DNA of 64,000 nt, from the NCBI RefSeq assembly GCF_041261205.1, contig NZ_JBGCCH010000019.1:1-64000 (forward strand), in the 5' to 3' direction. Positions 15,425 through 22,827 of this stretch are shown piece by piece. The stretch is from Catenulispora sp. MAP5-51. Its GTDB lineage: Bacteria > Actinomycetota > Actinomycetes > Streptomycetales > Catenulisporaceae. The notes under the pieces are model-generated. The model was not told the DNA's origin. It did no database searches and worked only from the letters and a program-made list of their open reading frames with translations. A program made the translations under genes and the position numbers. Each line of letters starts with the position of its first letter. Position 1 is the first letter of the stretch.

Positions 15425-16084
15425 TCATTCAGTAGCCACGGGCATCGCTACATCCGACGCGGATCCCACCCTTCCTGCTTCCCGAGCTACGGGGTCCTCG
15501 GGAGAAGCGCTGGTGTCGCCTTCTGGTAGCCGCCACCTGCCGCGTCCGGCTTGTTTGGCGTGGTACAGCTCCTTGTCGGCGGCTCGCATCGCTTCGGAGA
15601 ACGTCTGCGTGCTCAGTCGGTTGACGATCACCGCCCCGATCGATGCTCCAGCCCGGAGAGTCCGGTCGCGGTATTGGACCGCCGCTGAAAGCTCGGTAGA
15701 CAACCTCTCGAGCTGGCCTGCGACGGGTGCGCCGTCGGCCACGCGGAGGAAAGCGGCGAACTCGTCACCGCCGAGTCGGCCGGCCAGTCCGCGGTCCCCG
15801 GCCCAGGCTCTGAGACGCTGTGCGAACGCGACCAGCAGTGCGTCGCCGGCCTCATGCCCGTACCGGTCGTTGATCTGCTTGAGGCCGTCGCCGTCGACGA
15901 TGAGGAACACCAGACCGCGCGGACGGCGGATCGCGCGTTCGGCCCGGGACGTCCACAGTTGCCGGGCTGGCAGGCCCGTCAGCGGGTCGTGGCGGGCCGT
16001 GTGCAGCCGGCGGTGCTGGAACAGGTTGAGGGTTCCGAGGGCGCCGGTGCCCGCGCCGGTCAGCATGAGCGCTGAGTCGATCAT
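15425..16084 (-). CDS. GGDEF-domain protein (probable diguanylate cyclase)
   Basis: The 219-residue reading has a short N-terminal hydrophobic stretch (MIDSALMLTGAGTGALGTL) followed by a complete GGDEF domain: HDPLTGLP near 33, VDGDGLKQIND, RLGGDEF in the active-site loop, and ADKELYHAKQAGRG at the end. An intact GGDEF motif predicts synthesis of cyclic di-GMP from two GTP. No sensor domain is attached. A longer ORF is possible, but ATG 16084 makes an ATGA overlap with the small gene upstream, which strongly favours this start. A decayed relative lies at 28985-29175. Confidence 0.85.
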   Translation of the reverse strand: MIDSALMLTGAGTGALGTLNLFQHRRLHTARHDPLTGLPARQLWTSRAERAIRRPRGLVFLIVDGDGLKQINDRYGHEAGDALLVAFAQRLRAWAGDRGLAGRLGGDEFAAFLRVADGAPVAGQLERLSTELSAAVQYRDRTLRAGASIGAVIVNRLSTQTFSEAMRAADKELYHAKQAGRGRWRLPEGDTSASPEDPVAREAGRVGSASDVAMPVATE

Positions 16085-16308
16085 CGCGGCGCCGCTTTCC
16101 GCACCGTGCACCGGCAGTCGTCCGGCGTCACGCGGTGGTCGTCCTCCCAGACGATCGTGCCGTCCGACAGCTTCCCCCACCCCTGCTCGGCGAGATGGTC
16201 GACGACGAGGGCGGCGCAGTCGGCGGCGCCGCAGGGAGATATAGGAGAGGTTCTGTGCTTGAAGTCGGTGGTTTCCGCCGGGACGGTCGCCAAAGCGAAG
16301 GTCATCAT
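16081..16308 (-). CDS. Small cysteine-containing protein coupled to the GGDEF gene
   Basis: This 75-residue product starts MMTFALATVP with GGAG upstream and ends in a TGA that overlaps the GGDEF start (ATGA). It contains four cysteines, including a PCGAADCAALVVDHL segment and DDCRCTVR near the end, plus a WEDDHRVTPDD stretch. I do not recognise the family. Coupled translation suggests it regulates or accompanies the GGDEF protein. Confidence 0.6.
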   Translation of the reverse strand: MMTFALATVPAETTDFKHRTSPISPCGAADCAALVVDHLAEQGWGKLSDGTIVWEDDHRVTPDDCRCTVRKAAPR

Positions 16309-16741
16309 GGGGTGCTCCTGTGGTGCGGGTGGATCCCCTGTCTCCAGGTGATCTCACAAATCCACTTCTGACCAGGCTCTGGACAAGCAGTTTCGATAAC
16401 GAAACGGACCGCTTCCGCGGGAATGGTGGGGGAAGAATAGGTAGTCTCGCAGGCGAGTCTTCACGCCATTTCGATGACCGCCTCGCTCTGCCGTACCGAC
16501 GCCTGAAGACGGCGAAGATTTCAACGGCCCCTTGAAGGCGTGCTGTACACCAATATCGGCCGAATCAATCACCGGGGCAACAGCACGAACGGTCACACCA
16601 GGCCTGGTCGTCTCACCGAGCCTGCGCGCGATAGGCGCACGGCCAACAGCGCGAAGAACACCCGGCCAGAAGCCACCTCCCCCACCGCAGCGCGTCTGCC
16701 GGACCGCGGTGGGGGAGGTGTTCTTGCTGGTCAGATGGCCA
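16309..16741. other. Gene-poor stretch between the GGDEF pair and the first GH3 gene
   Basis: No convincing gene is seen. ORFs crossing it have poor composition and overlap one another. The right part holds the terminator at 16674-16720, and the left part should hold the promoter of the leftward small gene/GGDEF pair. Confidence 0.6.
16674..16720 (-). terminator. Hairpin downstream of GH3 gene 1
   Basis: Perfect 15-base arms (16674-16688 and 16706-16720, CACCTCCCCCACCGC and its complement) enclose a 17-base loop. The hairpin lies 22 bp past the stop of the leftward GH3 gene. There is no U-tract, which is common in actinomycete terminators. Confidence 0.7.
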
Positions 16742-19700
16742 CTATCCGGCAAGTGCTGTTGCGAAGAGGTGGATCTGCGTGTTGCTTGGCAGTGTCACGT
16801 AGGCGAGCTGCTTTCCCGTCGACAGCGGCACGGATGTCGCGTACAGGCTCACCTGGTGATCTGCGGGGAGCCCGCTTCCGGCCGGGCGGTTCCAGTACGG
16901 CGCGGTGGCCGCGAGTGTGCACCCGGGGACGGCAGCGTCGGAGTACCAGTCGGCGACGGTGATCGGCGCCGAGGTGGTGGTGCCGTCGGTGTAGGTGACG
17001 GTGACTGTGCCGCTTTGGGTGCCGAAGGTGCCGGTGCCGAGGAACGACAGGCTTGAACCGGATCCGCTCAGGGCGACGATCTGGCCGTTCGTGCTGACCG
17101 CGTCCGGCTGCCCGGCTGGGATGTCCGGCCAGGTGAAACCTGCGATGCTCGATCCCGGAGCCACGCCGGCTGAGGCGAGGGCCTGTGCGGAGAAGCTGTA
17201 TCCGGAGCCGTCGAGGTTGCCTGCCGCCGGGTTGCTGTCGTCGCTGACGCCGACGGTGTCGTAGGTGGCGGCGAGGTTTGCGTATGCCACGTTGACCGTG
17301 GCTGTTCCCGGCTCATGGGTTCCTGGGCCGGCGTAGGCGGTCGATGCGGACAGTGTTGCCGAGCCGCCGTGCGCCGTGCTCGGTACGGTGACCGACCAGC
17401 TGGTCGTGACCGTCTGCCCGGGTGCGACGACCGGGAAGGTATTGGCGGTCGTGGCCTTGGCCGTCCAGCCGGCCGGAGCGGTCAGGGCGGTTTTCGCCTG
17501 TCGCACCGGCTGGGTGGCGCCGTTGGTGAACGTGGTGGACACCGACAAGGTGTCACCTGCCGAAGTCACCTTCGGTGCGGTGACGCTTGTGGAGCGCGGG
17601 CCGGTGGTGGTGGTGACCGCGAACGTGCCGCTCAGCGGCAGGCTGCGCGAGGAGTCTCCGACGCGCACGGTGTAGCTGCCGGTGCCGAGCGCCCACGCCT
17701 GTGCGGGGGTGTTCCAGTAGGAGGCGTCCTGGGCGGTCAGGTCGAAATGCACCTGCTTGGTCTGTCCGGGGGCGAGTTGAACCTTCTGGAATCCCTTCAG
17801 CTGGCTGTTCGGTTCGCCGGTGGAGGCGGGGTCGGTCAGGTACAGCTGCGCGACTTCGGCGCCGGCTCGGGTTCCGGTGTTGGTGACGTTTGCGGTGACC
17901 TGCAGGTGGCCGTTCTCGGTGAGGGTGGGTGCCGAGAGGTGCAGGTTGCTGAAGGCGAAGGTCGTGTAGGACTGGCCGTATCCGAACGGGAACAGTGGCG
18001 TCAGGTCCTTGGTGTCGTACCAGCGGTAGCCGACGTCCAGGCCTTCGGAGTACTGCACGGTGTTGTTGGTGCCGGGCCACTGTGCGGGTGTGGAGGCCGG
18101 TACCTGCGCGAGGGAGGTCGGGAAGGTCACCGGGAGCTTGCCGGAGGGGTCGGCGTCGCCGAACAGCAGCGCCGCGATGGCGTTGCCGGCCTGCTGGCCC
18201 GGGTACCAGGCTTCGAAGACGCCTTTGACCTGGTTCAGCCATGGCATGGTGACCGCGCTGCCGGTGTTCAGCACGACGATGGTGTTCGGGTTGGCCGCGG
18301 CCACGGCGCTGATCAGTTGGTTCTGTGATCCGGGCAGGTCGATGTCGGCGAGGTCGCCGCCTTCGGACTCGGGGTCGCTGGCGTACACGATCGCCACGTC
18401 GGAGCGGGCGGCGAGTGCCGCTGCCTGGCTGGTGGGCGTCTGGCCCGGGGCCAGCCAACCGAGGTTGACTGAGGCGTCGCCGCCGTTCTGGTAGTAGTCG
18501 ACCTCGACCTGGACCGGCTGTCCGGCGGTCAGCGGCACCTGCGCGGTCTCGGTGTTGGCTGCCTGGTCGCGCCAGTTGTCGATGACCTGTTGGCCGTTGA
18601 TGAACAGTCTGCTGCCGTCATCGCTGGTCAGGCCGAAGGTGTAGGTGCCGGTCGTCGGTGGGGTGAGTGTGCCGGTCCACTTCGTGGAGTAGTTCGTGGT
18701 GCCGAGCCCTGCTGCGGGGGAGGTGCCGGACCAGTTGAAGGAGACCTGTGCGTCGGTACGGGTGGCTACCGGGGTGCCGGACAGTGTCATGTTGTTGTAG
18801 TAGGCGCCTGACAGGCCGTGCCCGGTTCCGCTGGACGGGGTGAGGTACTGGCTGTCGATAGCCGGCAGCTGGCCGCCGAGTTGGCCGCCGGGGGAGTATT
18901 CGACGTCGATCCCCGAGCCGGCGCGAGCCTTGATCCCGGCGTACGGGGTGATGGTGCCGGTTCCGGCGACCGTGCCGCTGCCTCCGCCCGCGGTCAATGT
19001 GTCGTCGCCGATCACCGCGATGGAGTGCAGCTTGCCGGCCTGGAGCGGCAGGATGCCGCCGTCGTTCTTGAGCAGCACGGTGCCGTCTTCGCTGGCCTGC
19101 TGGGCGGTGGCCAGGTGCGCGGGGGTGGAGGCGTTCGCGTTGGGGGTGTCCGGCAGCGGGTGGTCGAACAGGCCGAAGCGGAATTCCTCGCGCAGGATGC
19201 GGGTGACCATGTCGTCCAGCCGGCTTTGCGGAACCTGGTTGAACTGCACGGCCTGCTTGAGCGCGGCGCCGAAGTAGGAGTCGTCCGGCATCTGCATGTC
19301 CATGCCGGCGTTGGCCGACGCCACCGTGGAGTGCGTGGCGCCCCAGTCGGAGGTGATGAACCCGGAGAAGCCGAAGTCGTCCTTGAGGATGGTGTTCAGG
19401 TACGCGTTCTCGCAGGCGTAGACGCCGTTGACGTTGCTGTAGGAGCACATCACCGACGAGGGCTGCGATTGGGCGACCGCCGCGCCGAACGCGGCGGTGT
19501 AGATCTCGTGGACCGTGCGGTCGTCGATGACGGCGTTGTCGGCGGGGGTGTTGCGGTTGGTCTCCTGGTTGTACACGGCCCAGTGCTTGACCTGTGCCAT
19601 GACGCCCTGGGACTGGATGCCGTTGATGTCGCCGGCGGCGATCTGCCCGGTGAGGTACGGGTCCTCGCTGTAGGACTCGAATGCGCGCCCCCACCGCGGA

Positions 19701-20149
19701 TCGCGCACGATGTTGATGGTCGGGCCGAGGTCGACCTCGGAGCCCTTGGTCTTGTCCTCGGCGCCGATCACGGCGCCGTAGGACGTGGCCAGCGACGGGT
19801 CGAACGACGCGGCCAGATCGGCGGCTGCCGGCAGTTGGGTGGTGTTGTCCATGCGGACGCCGACCGGCCCGTCCTGCATCTTCAGCGCGGGGATGCACAG
19901 CCTGCTGTCGCCGGGGATGTAGCCGGTGTACACGGAGCCGCCGGCTCCGTGCACCATGGCGATCTTCTCGTCGATGCTCATCTGTGCCAGCACCTGGGCG
20001 GCGCGGGTGTCGACCGGCGCGGTCGAGCCGACCCAGGGACAGGACGGGGTGGCGGCATGGGCGACGGTGGTGGGGGACGGGACGGTCAGCGCCGCGCCGA
20101 CGAGGACGAGCGGAGCGAAGGCGCGTAAAAACGATTTCACCGTACTCAT
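16742..20149 (-). CDS. Secreted GH3 beta-glycosidase with PA14 insert and C-terminal NEW3-type module
   Basis: The 1135-residue product has a signal peptide ending near 30-32 (VAHA|ATPS). The GH3 N-terminal barrel follows, with the nucleophile in GFITSDWG (D268), RDPRWGRAFES at 149-159 and KHWAVYNQET. The second GH3 domain contains a PA14 insert (GLSGAYYNN to SRLFINGQQVIDNW), a probable substrate-selecting module. A fibronectin III-like domain is next, then an NEW3-like beta-sandwich, and a final module of about 200 residues I do not recognise. Members hydrolyse beta-glucosides, beta-galactosides or beta-xylosides exo-wise; the substrate cannot be read here. Divergent ROK repressor gene upstream; terminator downstream. 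It is the first of three GH3 paralogues. Confidence 0.9.
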   Translation of the reverse strand: MSTVKSFLRAFAPLVLVGAALTVPSPTTVAHAATPSCPWVGSTAPVDTRAAQVLAQMSIDEKIAMVHGAGGSVYTGYIPGDSRLCIPALKMQDGPVGVRMDNTTQLPAAADLAASFDPSLATSYGAVIGAEDKTKGSEVDLGPTINIVRDPRWGRAFESYSEDPYLTGQIAAGDINGIQSQGVMAQVKHWAVYNQETNRNTPADNAVIDDRTVHEIYTAAFGAAVAQSQPSSVMCSYSNVNGVYACENAYLNTILKDDFGFSGFITSDWGATHSTVASANAGMDMQMPDDSYFGAALKQAVQFNQVPQSRLDDMVTRILREEFRFGLFDHPLPDTPNANASTPAHLATAQQASEDGTVLLKNDGGILPLQAGKLHSIAVIGDDTLTAGGGSGTVAGTGTITPYAGIKARAGSGIDVEYSPGGQLGGQLPAIDSQYLTPSSGTGHGLSGAYYNNMTLSGTPVATRTDAQVSFNWSGTSPAAGLGTTNYSTKWTGTLTPPTTGTYTFGLTSDDGSRLFINGQQVIDNWRDQAANTETAQVPLTAGQPVQVEVDYYQNGGDASVNLGWLAPGQTPTSQAAALAARSDVAIVYASDPESEGGDLADIDLPGSQNQLISAVAAANPNTIVVLNTGSAVTMPWLNQVKGVFEAWYPGQQAGNAIAALLFGDADPSGKLPVTFPTSLAQVPASTPAQWPGTNNTVQYSEGLDVGYRWYDTKDLTPLFPFGYGQSYTTFAFSNLHLSAPTLTENGHLQVTANVTNTGTRAGAEVAQLYLTDPASTGEPNSQLKGFQKVQLAPGQTKQVHFDLTAQDASYWNTPAQAWALGTGSYTVRVGDSSRSLPLSGTFAVTTTTGPRSTSVTAPKVTSAGDTLSVSTTFTNGATQPVRQAKTALTAPAGWTAKATTANTFPVVAPGQTVTTSWSVTVPSTAHGGSATLSASTAYAGPGTHEPGTATVNVAYANLAATYDTVGVSDDSNPAAGNLDGSGYSFSAQALASAGVAPGSSIAGFTWPDIPAGQPDAVSTNGQIVALSGSGSSLSFLGTGTFGTQSGTVTVTYTDGTTTSAPITVADWYSDAAVPGCTLAATAPYWNRPAGSGLPADHQVSLYATSVPLSTGKQLAYVTLPSNTQIHLFATALAG

Positions 20150-20358
20150 GAGGGGCTCCTGCGGTAGGCGGCCAACGGTGGAAGTTTCTGGAATCTTTCT
20201 CGCGTCGCACCAATCATGTCAATGGATCGCCGTTTTAATCCCGATCTAGATTAAAGAAGCAGACGAAGAGCTGGTGGTCGCGGGCTCGGCCCTCCCCGCA
20301 GGAGGTCTTTTGTCCCAAGCCATGGATTAATACCAGATGTGCTGCCTATGCTGCGAGG
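20150..20358. promoter_or_regulatory. Divergent GH3/ROK regulatory region with inverted repeat
   Basis: The intergenic region contains a perfect inverted repeat, TTTAATC at 20234-20240 and GATTAAA at 20249-20255, separated by eight bases. A second partly symmetric AT-rich site, TGGATTAATACCA, lies near 20324-20336, close to the ROK start. In such GC-rich DNA these AT-rich repeats between a hydrolase and a ROK gene are good operator candidates for the ROK protein. Confidence 0.55.
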
Positions 20359-21501
20359 GTGACTACGAGGGATGCGAACCTCAGACGTGTCTTCGATCTT
20401 GTGCGAGAGCGCGGGACCATCACCCGCGCCGAGGTCTCGATCCAAACGCAGCTGTCGCGAAGCGCCGTGTCGAATCTGGTTACCGAGTTGATCGACAGCG
20501 GCCGTATCGTCGAGCGCGCCGGTGCCGCCAAAGGCCCTGGATCCGGCAGCGGCCGGCCCTCGCTGGTGCTCGCGCCAGTGCTGCCAGACGGCGTCCTGCT
20601 CGCGATCGACTTCGGGCACAACCACCTTCGGGTCGCCGCCGCCGACATGGCCGGCGGCATTCGCGCCGAGCGCAGCGCGGAGCTCGACGTCGATGCGCAC
20701 GCCGCGCAGGCCATGGACCGGTGCGCGAACCTGATCGCCTGGGTGCTCGCCGACGCCGGCGTCGAACGAGGCGCGGTGCTGGCCGCGGCGGCCGGCATCC
20801 CAGGCCCGCTGGACAACGGGGCTCAGCGCAAGGTGCGCTCGCCCACGATCCTGGCCGATTGGGTCGACCTGTCCCCGGCCGTGGAGCTGGAACGCCGCAT
20901 CGGCCATCCGGTGGCCATAGACAACGACGCCAATCTCGGTGCCCTGGGCGAGCTGCACTACGGTGCCGGCCGCGATGCGGGCGATTTCATCTACGTCAAG
21001 GCCTCGCACGGCATCGGCGCGAGCATCGTGCTCAACGGACAGCCCTACCGCGGGGCGTCGGGCATCGCCGGCGAGATCGGGCACACCCAGATTCCGGGCG
21101 GCGCCCAATGGTGCCGGTGCGGCAACCGCGGTTGTCTGGAGACCGCCGTTTCGATCGAGATCGTGCGCGCCGAACTTCACCGGTTGCGGCCGGCACTGGT
21201 CGATCCCGCCGTCGCCGCCGAAGACCCGGTCGCCCGGCGCATCCTGACCGAGGCCGGCCGCACCATCGGCCGCGTCGTCGCAGACCTGTGCAACTGCCTC
21301 AACCCCGCCGCCGTCATCCTCGGCGGCGACCTGGGCGAGTACGGCGCGGCCGTCGTCGACGGACTGCGCGACTCGATCGACCGCTACGCCCAGCCCGCAG
21401 TCTCCGAAACGGTGACCGTGCGCCCCGCCGCGAACGGCCGGCGCGCCGAACTGCTCGGCGCGATCGCACTCGCCGCCCAGCACGCCACCTATCACCTCTG
21501 A
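20359..21501 (+). CDS. ROK-family transcriptional repressor
   Basis: The 380-residue protein has an N-terminal winged HTH (residues 5-55, TRAEVSIQTQLSRSAVSNLVTEL) and a C-terminal sugar-kinase-like ROK domain. IDNDANLGALGE is near 193-204, then the GEIGH motif and the zinc-binding CRCGNRGCLE (C-x-C-x4-C) typical of the family. ROK repressors leave DNA when a sugar binds. It is divergent from GH3 gene 1 with an AT-rich repeat between them, so it probably controls that enzyme and itself. GTG start at 20359. It is clearly less similar to the two ROK genes near 36 kb than those are to each other. Confidence 0.9.
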   Translation: MTTRDANLRRVFDLVRERGTITRAEVSIQTQLSRSAVSNLVTELIDSGRIVERAGAAKGPGSGSGRPSLVLAPVLPDGVLLAIDFGHNHLRVAAADMAGGIRAERSAELDVDAHAAQAMDRCANLIAWVLADAGVERGAVLAAAAGIPGPLDNGAQRKVRSPTILADWVDLSPAVELERRIGHPVAIDNDANLGALGELHYGAGRDAGDFIYVKASHGIGASIVLNGQPYRGASGIAGEIGHTQIPGGAQWCRCGNRGCLETAVSIEIVRAELHRLRPALVDPAVAAEDPVARRILTEAGRTIGRVVADLCNCLNPAAVILGGDLGEYGAAVVDGLRDSIDRYAQPAVSETVTVRPAANGRRAELLGAIALAAQHATYHL

Positions 21502-21589
21502 CCAGAACGCCGCGCTCGGCCTGTACCAAACCGGATTACGAGCACTGCGATGGGCGATGGTCATCCCTGTCGGCGTGTGACGCCGCTTG

Positions 21590-21987
21590 CTACCCGTCCC
21601 GGTTCTGTGCCTGGCCGTGGTACCCGGTCCTCTGGAGTTGCCTGCGGGTGGTGTGGAGTTTCTTGAGCACGTTGGTGACGTGGCGTTCGACGGTGCGCGG
21701 TGACAGGCCGAGCGCGTCGGCGATGTCCTGGTTCGCGGCGGAGTCGGCGAGCAGGCGGGCGACTTCGATCTCACGAGGAGACAGTTCGGTGCCGTAGCCG
21801 CGGCGGCCGCGGGGTCCAGCCGGGCCAGGCCGAGTTCGCGTTGGGTCCGTTGGCAGCGGCCTGTGTCGGCGGTGGCGCCGAGCCGTGTGAAGATCTCGAT
21901 GGCACGGTTGAGCTCATCTGCTGCGAGCAGAGGGCGGTCGTGCCGGTGGGCGGTGGCGGCGTGTTCCATCGCGTGGGCGCCCTGGTA
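21590..21987 (-). pseudogene. C-terminal fragment of a LAL/LuxR regulator, frameshifted
   Basis: Leftward frames here reproduce the last 130 or so residues of the intact LAL regulator at 48757-51690. They cover the RPLLAADELNRA/IFTRLGA region, RELGLARL, then, after a frame change near 21820, the GTELSPREIEVA and LSPRTVERHVTNVLKKLHTTR helix-turn-helix. The remaining 850 residues are missing and the copy stops abruptly near 21987, where a peptidase fragment on the other strand begins. It is therefore a truncated, frameshifted paralogue. Confidence 0.8.
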
Positions 21988-21998
21988 GGGGGGTCCGG

Positions 21999-22289
21999 CC
22001 CAAGGCCCAGGACTTCGGATTCGACGACGAACTCGCTGCCTTCGGCCTGCAGTTCGGCCACGGCCTCGGCCTGGGACTGCACGAGCGCCCGATCATCTCC
22101 CGGCTGAACAGCATGAAGGAGCCCGTGGAACTGCAAGAGGGCATGGTGTTCGCGCTGGAGACCTACTGCCCGGCCGACGACGGGTTCTCCGCCGCCCGGA
22201 TCGAAGAGGAAGTCGTCGTGACCGCCGACGGTCCGCGAGTGCTCACCCTCTTCCCGGCGCAGGACCTCTTCGTCGCCAACCCCTACTGA
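21999..22289 (+). pseudogene. C-terminal fragment of an M24 (creatinase/Xaa-Pro dipeptidase-like) peptidase
   Basis: The open frame without a start codon reads about 96 residues to TGA 22287-22289. It has GLQFGHGLGLGLHERPIISR, then VELQEGMVFALETY and a final VTADGPRVLT segment. This is the metal-binding C-terminal half of M24 peptidases (HGxGxxxHE and the E of ALE). The N-terminal two thirds are missing, cut at the junction with the LAL fragment. It ends 25 bp before an aldehyde dehydrogenase start, which looks like remains of a real operon. Confidence 0.75.
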
Positions 22290-22314
22290 ACAGCCCCGGC
22301 TGCCAAGGAGAACC

Positions 22315-22722
22315 ATGAGTCCCTTCGAGGACGTCGAAAGCATTTTGGGCACCATCCCCCGTGGACCGATCGCCGGCGGGCAGACGATCGACGGGGACGG
22401 CACGATCAGCGTCGTGGACCCGGCGACCGAGGAGGTCCTGGTCGACATCGCCGCCGGCACCGTGGACACGGCTCTCGTCGCGGTCGACGCCGCCGAGCAG
22501 GCGATGCCGAGTTGGGCGGCGGCCAGTCCCCGGCACCGCAGCGACGTCCTGCGCCGGGCGTACGAGTTGATGGTCGCGCGGTCCGAGGCGCTGGCCCGGC
22601 TCATCGTGCTGGAGAACGGAAAGGCGCTCGCCGACGCCCGCGGCGAGGTCGCCTACGCCGCGGAGTTCTTCCGCTGGGGTTTGGGCGAGGCGAGATGGTC
22701 GCGAGTCCGCGCGCCGGGCTGA
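22315..22722 (+). pseudogene. N-terminal fragment of an aldehyde dehydrogenase (succinate-semialdehyde type)
   Basis: From ATG 22315 the frame matches the start of NAD(P)-dependent aldehyde dehydrogenases: ISVVDPATEEVLVDI, ALVAVDAAEQAMPSWA, LRRAYELMVARSEALARLI and LENGKALADARGEVAYAAEFF. Similarity ends near 22685, where the frame runs into unrelated sequence and stops. Normal length is about 480 residues. The active-site cysteine and glutamate regions are absent, so it is non-functional. Confidence 0.8.
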
Positions 22723-22742
22723 AGGGAACAAGCCACGCCAGA

Positions 22743-22769
22743 ACCGCCCGGTCGCTGGGACCGGGCGGT
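22743..22769 (-). terminator. Hairpin downstream of GH3 gene 2
   Basis: Perfect 11-base arms, ACCGCCCGGTC at 22743-22753 and its complement at 22759-22769, with a five-base loop. It lies about 60 bp past the stop of the leftward GH3 gene. Confidence 0.75.
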
Positions 22770-22827
22770 ATCTCTCACTCAGCTGTCGGGCCGCTTCGTG
22801 GGCTGCCCTGGCTGATCTGGGTGTCGG

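Noticed and set aside
16354-16752. 132-codon leftward ORF between GGDEF and GH3 genes
   Set aside because: Crosses the terminator hairpin, overlaps two other weak ORFs and lacks coding-like composition.
20251-21969. 572-codon leftward ORF covering the ROK gene
   Set aside because: Mostly antisense of the ROK gene; only its first part coincides with the real LAL fragment, which I annotate separately.
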